A stretch of DNA of 64,000 bases from Acorus gramineus (lineage: Eukaryota > Streptophyta > Magnoliopsida > Acorales > Acoraceae), in the NCBI GenBank assembly GCA_030737835.1, contig CM060847.1, positions 16,530,656-16,594,655 on the forward strand. The letters are read 5' to 3'. Both the position numbers and the translations under genes were made by a program. Shown piece after piece: positions 1-10,284 of this stretch (the first letter of the stretch is position 1; every line of letters begins with the position of its first letter). The notes beneath the pieces were generated by a model. It was not told where the DNA came from. It searched no databases and saw only the letters and a program-made list of their open reading frames with translations.

Positions 1-1189
1 GTAGGACAACTAATAAAGGATGCCTGAGAAGTCATATGATGGGAAGCCCCAGAGTCAAGAATCCATGAGGAGGTAAGGTTACCTGTCGCCGCAGTAGAAG
101 CAGAAAAGGGAGCAGATGAATCACTACCAGTCACTGAGCGAAGCATATCTTGAAGCTGTTGTTGTTGAAGGTGGAGCTGCGCAAGACTCTCAGTGATCTG
201 AGAGGAAGAATATGCCGGCGGATCAGTAGGAAAATCAGATGCAACAGCAGCTGCAGGTCGAGGCTGAGAGAAGGTGCCCGAGGTGCTTGCGCCCGAGGCG
301 CTAGTGCACGTGATGCTGCAGGATCTAGTGGACGAGGTGCTGGAGGAAGTGCTCCAGGAGCTGAAGTGCGAGGTACATAAACAAGAGGAGCACCATCACG
401 AGCACGCTTACGACATTCAGATTGCACGTGTCCAAATTTATGGCAATAATAGCAAGTGACCCGAGTGTAGCGATTGTCTTGACGATGTGCAACATTGACA
501 GAACTGTGATCAACGATAGGCGGAGTGACAACAGTGCGAAGACGCGTCTCCTCAGCAACTAACTCAAAAAGAACCGTATCAAGAGACGGTTTGGGAGAAC
601 GATGAAGAATCTGTGCACGAATAGCCTCGAACTCAGGACGAAGACGCATCAAGAATTGGTACAATCGTTGACGATTACGGTACTCACGATAGCGTGTCAG
701 AAAAATACCCTCCATCTGAGGATCCATAGGTGCGAGTTGATCCCAGTAATCAGACAAAAGAGAATAAAAATCACGAATAGAAAGCTCCCCTTGATAAGAA
801 GTAGAAATGGCCTGATGTAGATAGAATTCCTGAGCACCATCGGTCTGCGTATAGAAATTCTTCAGAAAGTCCCAATATTCCTTGGCTGTAATGAACGGCT
901 TCAAATGTTTACGGATATTTGGAATAACCGAAGAAGCAATATAAGCTTTCACCCGAGAATCGGCCTCCTTCCATGTCAACAAAGCCTTAGTATACGCCTC
1001 AGCTCTGGCCTTGATGGTGGTCTCATCAGAACCCGGTGGAGATGGTTCAAGTACAGGAGCTAGATTAGTGCCAGTAACATGACCCAATAGGCGACGATAA
1101 TCAAGCTGAAGTTCAAGACTAATAGACCAGACATCATAATTGTTACCATCAAACTTAACATCGATGATCTGAGTGTTATCCGTAGCCAT
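1..1189 (-). pseudogene. copia Gag (UBN2-type) and start of protease, frame-broken
   Basis: The open frame 131-1189 starts at the ATG at 1187-1189, chosen because the Gag motif FDGNNYDVW follows at once; the 20 residues upstream belong to the leader. It shows a UBN2/retrotransposon-gag region (to about residue 235) and a CCHC zinc knuckle, CYYCHKFGHVQSEC, at 413-454. After a Pro/Ala-rich stretch the frame ends at 131 in a nonsense-looking tail. The glutamine-rich linker and the aspartic protease motif LDSGASHHM (about 35-60) lie in a different minus frame, so a frameshift lies roughly at 240-340. Gag packages the element RNA; this copy cannot make a normal Gag-Pol as it stands. Confidence 0.85.
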
Positions 1190-1249
1190 AATAGGCAAAA
1201 AGAGAATAACAGAAAAAATATATGCCTCGGATGATGAAAATATAGTCAC

Positions 1250-2015
1250 AGATGCGTGCAGAACGAAAAATGGAGCAAAATGAGTACCAATATGACTATA
1301 TTTGGAGTCCGAATGAACCCGTAGCGGCCGGATAAAGAAAATACCGAAAAAGGTGATGACGGGGCGGTAAACGGGTAGCGGATCCGGGTCGGGTCGCGGA
1401 TCCAGGTCAGGCAGCTAGTGCTGGAACCGGGTCAGGCGCTGGAGCCGGGTTAGGTCGGGCGCTGGAGCTGAGTTGGGCAGCTGGGCCGGGCGCGAGCGGG
1501 TGCTAGGCCGGGCGCGGCGAAGCAGAGGATCCATGACGCGTTGACGCGTCTGGAATCGGGACGAATTTTCGGGAGATCTGGGATGCTGTCCGTGACAGAA
1601 TGCGGGACAGGATCCCAGGAAATCTGGGCTGATCGGCGCGGATCTGCGCTGATCACGCAACATGGAGACTACGCGCAGGCAAGCACGAGCAGTGCGCGGA
1701 CGGGGCGCGGGCAGGACAGGGTGGCGCTGGACGGCGCGGCAGGGTGGCAGAGCAGCGTGAGGCGGTGCGGTAGGGCGGCGCAGAAGCGGCAGATCTGCGC
1801 GAGGACAGCGGCGGGGCTGCGTGAAGCGGCGCGGCGGCGGCACGACAGCGGAACAGCAACGGCGCGACGGCGGCACAGCGGTGCAGATGCGGCAGATCTG
1901 CGTGGGGCAGCGGCGGAGCGGCACAGGGGCGGCTAATCTGCACGGGGTGACACGAACGGGGTGACGAGGCGTCGACGATCTCGCGAACAGAAAACCAAAG
2001 AAAAAAAATTGGATT
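1250..2015 (-). other. GC-rich leader of the copia element
   Basis: This stretch is strikingly GC-rich (core about 1370-1960) in an AT-rich window and is made of degenerate repeats such as gccgggtcgggc. Long open frames on both strands here are a by-product of base composition and look like Arg/Pro/Ala runs, not proteins. It aligns with 52740-53395. Confidence 0.75.
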
Positions 2016-2030
2016 CAAGTTCTGATACCA
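2016..2030 (-). other. Primer-binding site (tRNA-iMet type)
   Basis: The minus strand reads TGGTATCAGAACTTG directly next to the LTR. TGGTATCAGA is the standard plant copia primer site complementary to the 3' end of initiator Met tRNA. Confidence 0.9.
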
Positions 2031-2155
2031 TGTTAGAATATGAAAAGAATGAATCAAAATCTTATTAGGGTTTGTATCTAATATTTATAGTATAAAAAAA
2101 GAAATAAGGAAAAGACTAATCTACCCTTAACCCTAACATATATATACATTTAACA
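2031..2155 (-). repeat. 5' LTR of the copia element
   Basis: The LTR is 125 bp and begins TGTTAAATG and ends TTCTAACA on the minus strand, with the TG...CA ends expected of LTRs. It abuts the primer site. The 5-bp flank outside is tatca (2156-2160). Its partner LTR is outside the window. Confidence 0.88.
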
Positions 2156-2341
2156 TATCAGAGATAATTAAGGAAGTGCGTAACAGGCCCATTAGACGTC
2201 ATTAGGTAGAAAAAAAAAGAGCTTTGCCCTCCAAAAAGAAAAAAGTTAGAGGAGGCCTAGCATATTTATATACACATTGAAAAGATGACAAAGATTCGTC
2301 GCATTTGAAATGATCAACGAGTGTAAGAGAGATCTTATAAA

Positions 2342-2762
2342 TAGGGGTGGTAAACGAGCCAAGCTTTGATCTGTTCAAACTCGGCTTGTTTATAAATGAG
2401 CTGAGCTGAGCTGAGCCGAGCCGAGCTCACGAGCTTCAATGAGCCTAGTGTTCTTCTTTATTTTAGGGTTTTTAGGGGTTGAAAAAAATTTTAGCCAAAA
2501 TGAGACAAGTTCACGAGCCTAAACGAACATTAACTTTGTATTGATTTAATATTTTGATTTTACAAAGGAGTTGAGCTAAGCTTCAACTATGTTTTTTATA
2601 ACACAAACGAGCCAAGTTTGAACGCAAAATGAAGTTCGATCCAGATCCCGAACCTAACCGAGTTTTAAAATTTTTCAAGATTGCTCATTTATCTAATTGA
2701 ACGAACATGAACAAGCTCAAACCAAGTCGAGCCCGAGCAGCTTGGTTCGTTTACTAGCCCTA
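2342..2762. mobile_element. hAT-type MITE (TAGGGGTGG family), copy 1
   Basis: The element is 421 bp, non-coding, with terminal inverted repeats TAGGGGTGGTAAACGAGCC and, at the far end, GGTTCGTTTACTAGCCCTA. It is flanked by an 8-bp duplication with one mismatch, cttataaa (2334-2341) and cttacaaa (2763-2770). An 8-bp duplication is the hAT signature. A relative lies at 13793-14140. Confidence 0.85.
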
Positions 2763-2936
2763 CTTACAAACAGTGCCTGGCTTAAACCCAATCATACAAT
2801 TACTTCAGTTCGATTTACACTGAGTGCAGTTCAATTCATAATTACTTCAGTTTGATTTACACATTGTTCAATTAATTAGTATTTCAATTTTCTTCAATAG
2901 TGTTCAGTTCGACTCATTAGTGCCTCACTTTGATTC

Positions 2937-3060
2937 TGTTAGATTATATGTGCTATGTCATAATATAATATGTGTAGTGTATCACACATATAACTCATAT
3001 GTACTTGTATATAAAGGGATTAAACCCTAAGTGGAATATAATATTTCCCATTCTCTCTCA
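2937..3060 (+). repeat. Solo copia LTR
   Basis: This is a single 124-bp LTR, TGTTAGATTA...TCTCTCA, with no internal region. It is flanked by a perfect 5-bp duplication gattc at 2932-2936 and 3061-3065. It contains a TATA-like tatataaag and the phrase gggattaaaccctaag, shared with the LTR at 21409-21543. A solo LTR arises by recombination between the two LTRs of one element. Confidence 0.9.
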
Positions 3061-3840
3061 GATTCATATACTGGTCAATTCATTTCAATAATTGTTTGAG
3101 TTCAACAAATTGAATTTGATTCATATATTGTTCAATTTATTACAATAGATATTCAGTTCGTCTCACAATTGTTTCAATTTGATTTATACACTGTTTGGTT
3201 TGTTTCAATAATTGTTATGTTGAATTCATCATTTTTTTTTTCTGCTTTAGATTCATGAGTGCATCAGTTTGATATATTTATTGTTTAGTGTGATTCATAA
3301 GTATTTAAGTTCGATTTATAAGTGATGAATAGATATTGTGCTTGCTTCATCTTCCGGGTTGAGGAGACCTGGCATATTTTTATACCAGGTCGGAAAAAAA
3401 ACTTTGTCCACCAACCAACTCACCTAATCCGTGTCTTTATGGGGCGAGTGGGGGCATTCAGAGTAACCTGAGTGGTAGATTCTTATCTCCCATTCTAACA
3501 GTAAGACAGCGATTTTTTTACGAGAGAGTGGAAGTTTTCGTAAAAAATTATTGCCTCAACAAAGTGGCGTTCTCTGTAGAGATATATGCTCAACTTGTGA
3601 AATATATAATAAATGGGTGATACTGAGATGAATTAGCATCTTTTACACCGCCCATCTGCTTCGCCAACTTTGGGAAATATTGCTGAGGACTGTAGATTGC
3701 ATGCCCAAGCTTTGCATCTCCCGTTCTTCCTATATGTATTTGATGAAATTCGTAATAACATAGCAATATATACAAATTAGTTATGGCATTTAAATTTTGA
3801 CTCTGAGCTGTCAGTGGATATGGGTTGCAACGGTGATGAC
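3061..3840. other. Intergenic, AT-rich, with a dispersed promoter-like repeat
   Basis: There is no supportable gene. Degenerate 'ttcaattyrattcata' phrases run across 2800-3330. About 3690-3790 (minus) is a copy of a roughly 100-bp repeat also found near 29535-29635 and 55440-55560. It contains a TATA-like catatatag/tatatata followed by gggagatgc and gcatgcaa, and resembles the core promoter of the membrane-protein genes of this window. Confidence 0.45.
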
Positions 3841-4399
3841 TAGGGGTGCAACTTTAGTCAGTTAAACTAAATTTGAATTGATTTGATTTTTTTTTTTTAG
3901 TCAATAGTTTTTTTTTTTGTTTGGTTTGGGAATAGATTGAAAAATTAATAAACTAATATATTTTGTATTTTGATTTGGTTTCACTTAAAAAAAAATCGAA
4001 TAAATCGAATTGAACCGAATTATTCATAACTGATACTAAATAAGATCATTCTTTTTATATTAAAAACTATGTTGTACCTTTAATATTCATAAAAAATAAA
4101 CATACTAATTTATACTATGAATCCTAACTTTTTAGATATTTACCTAAATCTGTAAATCGACCCCAAAAACTCTAACAACTCAAATTGGAGGAAGAAAAAA
4201 AATGGTATATTCATGTTTATCTTTAACAGATCGATTCAGTTTAGATCGATTCAATTTAGTTTAGTTCAGGTTAATAAAACAATATTGGTTCTGTTCAGTT
4301 TTCAATTTTTTGGTTCAAGTTTTCGAGTTAAACATAATTTTAATTTGGTTCATTTTTAGTTTGCGAAAAATAAATCAAATCAACCAAATTATACCCTTA
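3841..4399. mobile_element. hAT-type MITE, 559 bp
   Basis: The ends TAGGGGTGCAAC and (inverted) TAAGGGTATAA are imperfect TIRs. A perfect 8-bp duplication gtgatgac sits at 3833-3840 and 4400-4407. It is non-coding and very AT-rich. Confidence 0.9.
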
Positions 4400-5744
4400 G
4401 TGATGACACATAAACTCAAGTCTAAAGTGCTGAGTCAAGAAGAACTCCTTCATCAAATCTGAGGGTATTTACCATGGGCTAGTCATTCCATGTGTTGTAC
4501 CGTCACTCAGGTTGAGTCAAATTGGAGTTCTACCAAATTCAACCTGGAATTTAAAACTCAAATCTAATCTAACTCAATCCTCAAATCTAAACAGGTTTTC
4601 TAGAACCTAAGATTTTGGTTTGAGTTTGACTGATAATAATAATAAGACAAAAATGAGATACCACGATGGTGAAAAGATGGTAATAAAGTGAAATGGTTAA
4701 AATGATATATTTAGAATAAAAATATATTCTGACATAAATTTCATCTTAATATTAAACCTTTTAAAATTTAACAAAAACATTTAAATTCATCACCAACTAC
4801 ATCCAGTTAAAGTTAGGTTGAGGTTATCCAGTCTCTCATATCGGATTGAATGTCAACAATAAAATCCCAGCTTGGACCCACCTAGATATCAGGTTAAAGT
4901 ATAATATTACATACAATCCATTTTTCAAACCCATCTTTCAATCATACGATGTTTTGATTATTATTTTTTATGCTTTTATTTATATTTAGAAAGAAAATGT
5001 TATAATGAATTGCACTATAAATATGTAAAAAAATTTAGTAATGTATATATCTCATTAATGTGATTACATGACATTAACTAGGTATATAAGACTTAAACTG
5101 CGTCTACGTGTAACAACACATGTTAAAACGGGGTTCAATCCACCCAAATCTAACCGTTAATCGGCATGGTTTGGTGGGCCGGAGAGCTAGCCCATCACAG
5201 ACTCTCTTCCAGGCCGTGCCAATGGACGGGGCCTGTCCCGTGTTGGGTTCGACAGTCCACTAATAAATAATTCACGCACTTGAGGGAGGGGTTTGTCAGA
5301 TATACGGATTCTTGAGGAGGTCATCTCAAAAAATAAAACTCATCCCGAATTATATTCGCAAAATCCAGGGCGGATGCTTCGTTGCCTCTTCTTCTTTCTT
5401 CTTGACGAAAGAGACTCAAATCCAAAATAATATAAAATAAATCAATATATAAATAAGGCCTTTCTTTGCAGCGAAGACCCCTAAAAAAAAAAAGTCCGAT
5501 CGAGAGCGCCTGAAAGAAATCTCCATCGCAGGTTCAATCCAATCTTCGCAGTTTTCATTGTCAGAGTTTCTTTTATGCTCGATCAATCCATCTTTGTATA
5601 TTTGGTTGGGTTTTCAATCTGATTCGATATTTTATTCGTTAGATCGGTTTGATTTTCAATTATTTGTTTTCTTTTTTTTCGAAAATGATAAACCTTTTTA
5701 TAATGATGGTAATCAATTACAGAAGGGTACGAAGTAAAATAGAG
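4400..5744. other. Intergenic, no gene recognised
   Basis: The sequence is AT-rich. Around 5150-5560 it is less biased and looks like degraded promoter or leader DNA (gtccgatcgagagcgcctg), but I find no credible reading frame. Confidence 0.4.
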
Positions 5745-6361
5745 AGAGCATCTCTAATCTTATATCTAAATCTTTATTAAAATTTAAATTTAAGAAAAAA
5801 TCACTCAAAATTCTCACAAACCATTTATCCATACTCACACCACATCAAGCTTTTATTCAATTTTTTACTCAAATCAAGGGAGACTCAAACCTTTATCCAA
5901 ATTTTTAACATCTTTTTTTTCTTCTTTATCTCCATATTTTCTTTGAATGTGACTTTGTTTTTTCCTTCAACTCCACTTTAGTTGAATTATATTAGATGCA
6001 TTTTTACCATCTCTTAAAAAAAAAAAAAAAGTGGTCTTCTTTGTTAAGTTTTCATTTTCATTTTTAATTTCTTATTTTTACTCCAATAAAAAAATATTAT
6101 TTTTACATTTATTTAAAAAAATTGGATGATAATAATTTTTAAAGTTAAATATCTTAAATAGAAGAAAAATTGAGTAACAAAAATGTTAGGGGAAAGACTT
6201 TAAAAATGTTTATAAAAAATAATTAGAAGAAGATATGAATTTTAAAAAAGATTTGAATAAAACTAAAAGCGATGGTTGGAGACACATCATATCAAATCAA
6301 ACTTTTACATAAAATTTAATTGAAATTTATATATAAGTTTGAATAAGGACTGGAGATGGCC
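5745..6361. mobile_element. Probable MITE with 'agcatctctaatc' ends
   Basis: The left end gagcatctctaatctta and the right end (inverted) ggccatctccagtcctta are imperfect inverted repeats around about 600 bp of AT-rich DNA. 'GAGCATCTCCAA'-type ends are common in plant MITEs. I could not fix a target duplication. Confidence 0.5.
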
Positions 6362-6396
6362 TTAAAAAGTGAAAGGGGAGAATATAAACGGTTCTA

Positions 6397-6651
6397 GTGA
6401 TACTCAACCAAGGTGAAGATGATACTGTTCCTTGTTTTCCAAATGGCTCACATATCTGCGCAACCCGAGCCCGAATACTTCTCTCCCCTCTAGTGGAGCA
6501 AGAAGTCATCGCCGTCCATAGATCCTCCAAGTCGGGGCCGCTCGTCATCGGGAATTGCACGCCGAGAACCTCTGGTGCAACTTTGAGCATGCTAATATGC
6601 TCATATGCTTTTATACATATTTTCGAACCATTGTCTTTCATTAATTTTTAG
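6397..6651. other. Coding-like patch of unknown origin
   Basis: Around 6410-6600 the composition becomes gene-like. Open frames exist on both strands: plus 6397-6651 (84 codons) and minus 6327-6641 (104 codons, including GPDLEDLWTAMTSCSTRGE). I recognise neither. It could be a decayed exon or a gene piece carried by the adjacent repeat. Confidence 0.25.
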
Positions 6652-7185
6652 AGAAAAATTTTCTTAACTCTCTGAAATCTTCTTCAAATCACAAAAAGTC
6701 TTTCTAAAAAAAAAAAAATCATCATAGATCTCTATAAAGTGTATATGGTTAACGAATTTAGTCTCATAATCAAGAGTATATTGAATTAAGTCTTCAAAAA
6801 CTTACTAAAATTGGATTCAGTCTCTACAAACTTTATTAAATCAGATTTAGTTCTTTTATAAGACAAAAATTCCCTTGTCATTTTTCAAGATCCCTATCTC
6901 TTGAAATGTCATCTTCATCTATAAAAAAAAAAAATATCGATCAAACCTTATTTAATCTATAAAATTGAGTAATTTTTCAACATTTTTATCTTCTTAATCT
7001 CATTATAAAGACTGAACAAAAAGAATTACAGCTCAATCAACTCCATTACAAAATCAGTAGAGAAAACAATTTAAAAACCTAATCAAAATTCTATAATACA
7101 TTCTTAACTCAAAATTAGTAGCAATAAAAAGTGTAACACCTTAATTATAAAACTATAATTTGTTTAATAAAATTTAAATAAATCA
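6652..7185. other. Intergenic, AT-rich, nothing recognised
   Basis: The sequence is poly-A/T rich with no gene, no clear repeat boundary and no RNA gene. Confidence 0.4.
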
Positions 7186-7489
7186 GTATATATTTTTAGA
7201 TATTTATCATTATTAATTCATTTGTATAAAAATAATAATATTGAAAAGATCTCATTAAGACCTTTAAAATGAGTCTAATATTAAATGGTTTTGATGTTAT
7301 TTTTAAATTAATAATTTTTTAATTAAATAAATAAAATAATTCTTGAATAATCAAATGCATGGGGATTTATTTAAAATCAATTCTAAAATAATTTAATATT
7401 AGTCTCATTTTGAAGGTCTCGATGAGATCTTTCCAACTATATTACTTTTATTAAAAATAGATTAGTGGATCTAAATATATATTAGGTTG
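7186..7489. repeat. Foldback (inverted) repeat, about 300 bp
   Basis: Arms at about 7186-7293 and 7382-7489 pair with each other (aagatctcattaagacc against ggtctcgatgagatctt). The spacer is about 90 bp. It is probably a MITE remnant. Confidence 0.6.
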
Positions 7490-7980
7490 AATTAATTAGT
7501 GTATAAAATAAAACGTGAGAAATGTGATTTCGAGATGGCCTCCAAATATGGAGGTGATCTCTAAATTTAGAAGATCAAATTCAAATTTTCAAATTTAGAG
7601 GTGGATATAGAGTGTGATTGGACCCTCTAAATTTGAAGATATAAAGTGTATTTAGAGACACTCTTACATGATACAAAAGTGAAAAAGACAACCACCCAAA
7701 ACAATTATAATGAACTCAGTACGTCTTGACTTGTCGACAAAAAATGACTTGAACATCAAAAAGCATAGGGCGTCGATATCTGCACCCCTAAACACAAGAA
7801 ACCCACCCCTTTTTTAAAAGAAAAAAAAATTATGTACTGTAGCAGTAAACGGAAACCCACTCCGAGGTCATTATTCCCTCTGGCGACGATGGTGAATGAT
7901 GGTTGCCAGTAGTTCTGGCAAGTGTACCAACCCAGGTCAGCATTCCTTCTGGCGACGGTTTTGAAGTATAGTCGCTTAAA
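7490..7980. other. Intergenic, nothing recognised
   Basis: A degenerate internal repeat (aaatttagaggt / ctctaaatttag) lies at 7530-7650. There is no gene. Confidence 0.35.
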
Positions 7981-8505
7981 GGCCCGACGAGCTAAAGTAA
8001 GAGAGAATAAATTCATATTTTTACAAGTTTCAAACCAAATAGACAAATTTCACATTTAAACATATATAACAGACAGCCATAGCAGCATTTAAAACACATC
8101 AAAATATGACATTCGCATTCCATAACCAACCATTCACATGACTACACAACAAAATACATGTTCAAATTCCACAACCATTCACGTGACTATATTGATTTTT
8201 TCATATATAAAAATAAATAACCTATCCAATAAAAATAATTACTCATTTTTTCAAAAAATAAAAATAAACATAAAAATAATTTGAACATGTATTTTGTATT
8301 GTAGTCATATGAATGATTCGTTATGAAATCTAACATCGTATTTTGATGTGTTATAAATGCTAACATAATATTTTGATGTGTTTTAAATGCTCCTATGTCT
8401 GTCTGATATATGTGTTTAAATGTGAAATATGCCTATTTGGTTTGAAACTTGTAAAAATATGAATTTATCCTCTTTTACTTTAGCTCGTCGAACCTTCGGA
8501 CGTCC
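7981..8505. repeat. Long inverted repeat / hairpin
   Basis: The left arm, about 7981-8170 (cgacgagctaaagtaa, then ttacaagtttcaaacc), is repeated inverted in about 8284-8500 (ggtttgaaacttgtaa, then ttactttagctcgtcg). The right arm holds an extra copy of a short block (ttttgatgtgttwtaaatgc occurs twice). The spacer is about 110 bp. A transcript would fold into a roughly 190-bp stem. Confidence 0.75.
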
Positions 8506-8900
8506 ACACTTCAAAATTAGTAAACCTTATCCTAACAGCCATAACATAACTCATCGTCCGACCAACCCGTAATTTATAAATCATATCTCAACAATCATGG
8601 GATCCGATCCTTGCTCTATCTAATATGTAAGGTACAAATTTATCTGACAAAAATATTAATAAAATTGATAAAACACTAATGATAAAAAAAATTTCCTTGT
8701 GTAGGACCATGTTAACTATACGGGGACGGCCGGACGGTTACTCCCTTATGAAACGAAAAGAATATAGAAAACATTTCATGACACAAAATTTCAATTTGAC
8801 GTCATCCAGAAAGACGACGAAGCAAGAAAAGTTTGATATAATCTAAAATTGGTCAACGGGGGACCAGAATTGGGAAAACTTTTGGAAGCCCAACAATCAT
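8506..8900. other. Intergenic
   Basis: No gene is visible. It leads into the 3' flank of the membrane-protein gene at 9256-9729. Confidence 0.35.
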
Positions 8901-9019
8901 AATCTTTGTCAACAAAAATAAAACTTTTGGAAGCCAAACATATCAAAATCTGTGTCAACAAAATTTCATCGACAGAAATCGCAGAAGGTGTAAGCCTTCA
9001 CAAAGGAAAGAAAAACCAA

Positions 9020-9025
9020 TCTATT
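9020..9025 (-). terminator. Poly(A)-signal-like AATAGA
   Basis: On the minus strand AATCAATAGATTGG aligns with AATAAA at the same place in the paralogs at 11295-11300 and 43804-43809. This copy carries the weaker AATAGA variant. It lies about 230 bp past the stop of the gene at 9256-9729. Confidence 0.4.
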
Positions 9026-9255
9026 GATTCTGGCAGCATAAAAAACAAAGATTACACAAAATCCATGACACTTCTATTATTCCTACAAAGTACTCAAAGT
9101 ATAAAAAGAACAAACCCAATCAACAACAGATACGACACAGATATTATATATAGTAAGATAAAAGGGAGGAGGATCTCCTCGACACACCATACATAGAAGC
9201 TATTCAAGTGGGTCCCCCACCATAGCAAACGTTGCCAGACCAAGTTCGACCCACA

Positions 9256-9729
9256 TCAGACGTCGGGGGCAGGTCCAAGGAGTGGAGACGGGCACCTCTG
9301 TTTTCGCAGGTTCAAACAGAGGAGAACCCAACCAAGATCGAATGTCAAGAACATCACAAGAACCTCCCCAAACTGGGTCTCCTTCTCTGTTGGGAGGTTG
9401 AAGAGTCCACCCGCCGAGAGCACCATCGCGCAAATCGCCAGCCTCAAGACTGCGTTGCCCGGTGGGATCTGGTGACGGTTCGGGGAAGGAGAAGGCGATG
9501 GTGGCGCTGTTCGACGGAGCAGGGAGACAGAGAGGAGGCACAGACCCACAACGAATGCCGGGTAAAGCGTGGCAGAAAAGACTATGATAAGGACCCTCCA
9601 AGGAGGGATTTCCGGGGGCGACATGGGGAGGTTCAATAGGCCAGCTGCAGTGAGAAGGACGACCCAGAGGGAGAACCTCAAGAGGGCATCATCATATGGT
9701 GGCTCAGAGTGAAGGGCACGGTTGGACAT
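9256..9729 (-). CDS. Small four-helix membrane protein (two-unit form), copy 1
   Basis: The gene is 157 codons and begins MSNRALHSEPP. I chose the ATG at 9727-9729 because the TATA box at 9836-9845 makes the more upstream ATG (9864) untranscribed; the paralogs start 14 residues later, where this copy has Leu instead of Met. Four hydrophobic segments lie at about 17-36, 44-70, 94-112 and 119-140. Helices 1-2 and 3-4 are a duplicated unit, each opening with a (L)(S/T)A(A/G)GLxNLP motif. A Pro/Ser-rich basic loop (RRTAPPSPSPSP) separates the units, and the tail is CPSPLLGPAPDV. Helix 4 is six residues shorter than in the copy at 43970-44416. It is intron-less. Function is unknown; I do not recognise the family. 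A faint likeness of SAG...P to the plant PGG membrane domain is speculation. Confidence 0.6.
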   Translation of the reverse strand: MSNRALHSEPPYDDALLRFSLWVVLLTAAGLLNLPMSPPEIPPWRVLIIVFSATLYPAFVVGLCLLSVSLLRRTAPPSPSPSPNRHQIPPGNAVLRLAICAMVLSAGGLFNLPTEKETQFGEVLVMFLTFDLGWVLLCLNLRKQRCPSPLLGPAPDV

Positions 9730-9835
9730 GGGTTTTTGATTGGGACAATTGGAGAGGAGTAGAGGTAAACGGTGTGGGATGATTAGGAGAGTTTGAATGG
9801 GTATGAGTGGAATTGAAAGAGGAGAGAGGAGCCAC

Positions 9836-9845
9836 CGTTTATAAG
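9836..9845 (-). promoter_or_regulatory. TATA box of the gene at 9256-9729
   Basis: The minus strand reads TCTTATAAACGG about 110 bp before the chosen ATG. The paralogs have TATA boxes at a similar distance (about 90 bp). Confidence 0.55.
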
Positions 9846-10282
9846 AAACCAAAGTGGGGTCCAAAACTCCAGGGGTTTCTTATATTTTATATAGAAGAGT
9901 AGGATGTTATCATGTTACTGTTACATATACTATCCAAGAGAAATATTTAACAGTTCCTTGTATGAAACCAAAGTGAAGCCCGAAACTTTGGTTTCGTATT
10001 TTCATTTCGTATAGAGTAGGAAGCTAGAAAACAAAACGAGTTTCAATACTCTGCTTTCATATATGTTTTTATGTAGTGTAGGAAGCTAGAAACCAAAGTG
10101 AGGCTCAATACTCTGGTTTTATATATGTTTTTATATGGAGCACGAGGGTAGAATGTTTTTATATAGAGCACGAAGGTAGAAACCAAAGTGAGGCTCAATA
10201 CTCTAGTTTTATATATGTTTTTATATAGAGCAAAGTGGGGCTCAAAACTCTGGTTTCATATTATATATATATATATATATAT
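9840..10282. repeat. Minisatellite in the promoter region, about 70-80 bp units
   Basis: The phrase gaaaccaaagtgaggctcaa followed by tactctggtt, tatatatgtttttatat and agcacgaaggtag recurs in about five or six imperfect copies. The first unit begins at the TATA box of the gene at 9256-9729. A (ta)n run at 10261-10284 closes the array. Confidence 0.75.
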
Positions 10283-10284
10283 AT

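Larger units (their letters stand above)
1..2155 (-). mobile_element. Ty1/copia retrotransposon, 5' part (runs off the window)
   Basis: Read on the minus strand, the order is a 125-bp LTR, a primer-binding site, a GC-rich untranslated leader (about 1250-2015), Gag, and the start of protease at the window edge. The rest of pol and the 3' LTR lie outside. The 5' LTR matches the 3' LTR of the copia element at 49027-53395 in length and nearly in sequence, and the leaders are alignable, so the two belong to one family. The short LTR resembles what is known of Ale-type copia elements; that lineage call is inference. Confidence 0.9.

Noticed and set aside
1415..2057. Arg/Pro/Ala-rich frames on both strands
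   Set aside because: They fall in the non-coding GC-rich leader of a copia element; length is due to base composition. The same holds for 20575-21403 and 52787-53485.
9256..9864. Longer start at 9864 for the membrane protein at 9256-9729
   Set aside because: The extra N-terminus is upstream of the TATA box at 9836-9845 or within the leader and is not conserved in the paralogs.
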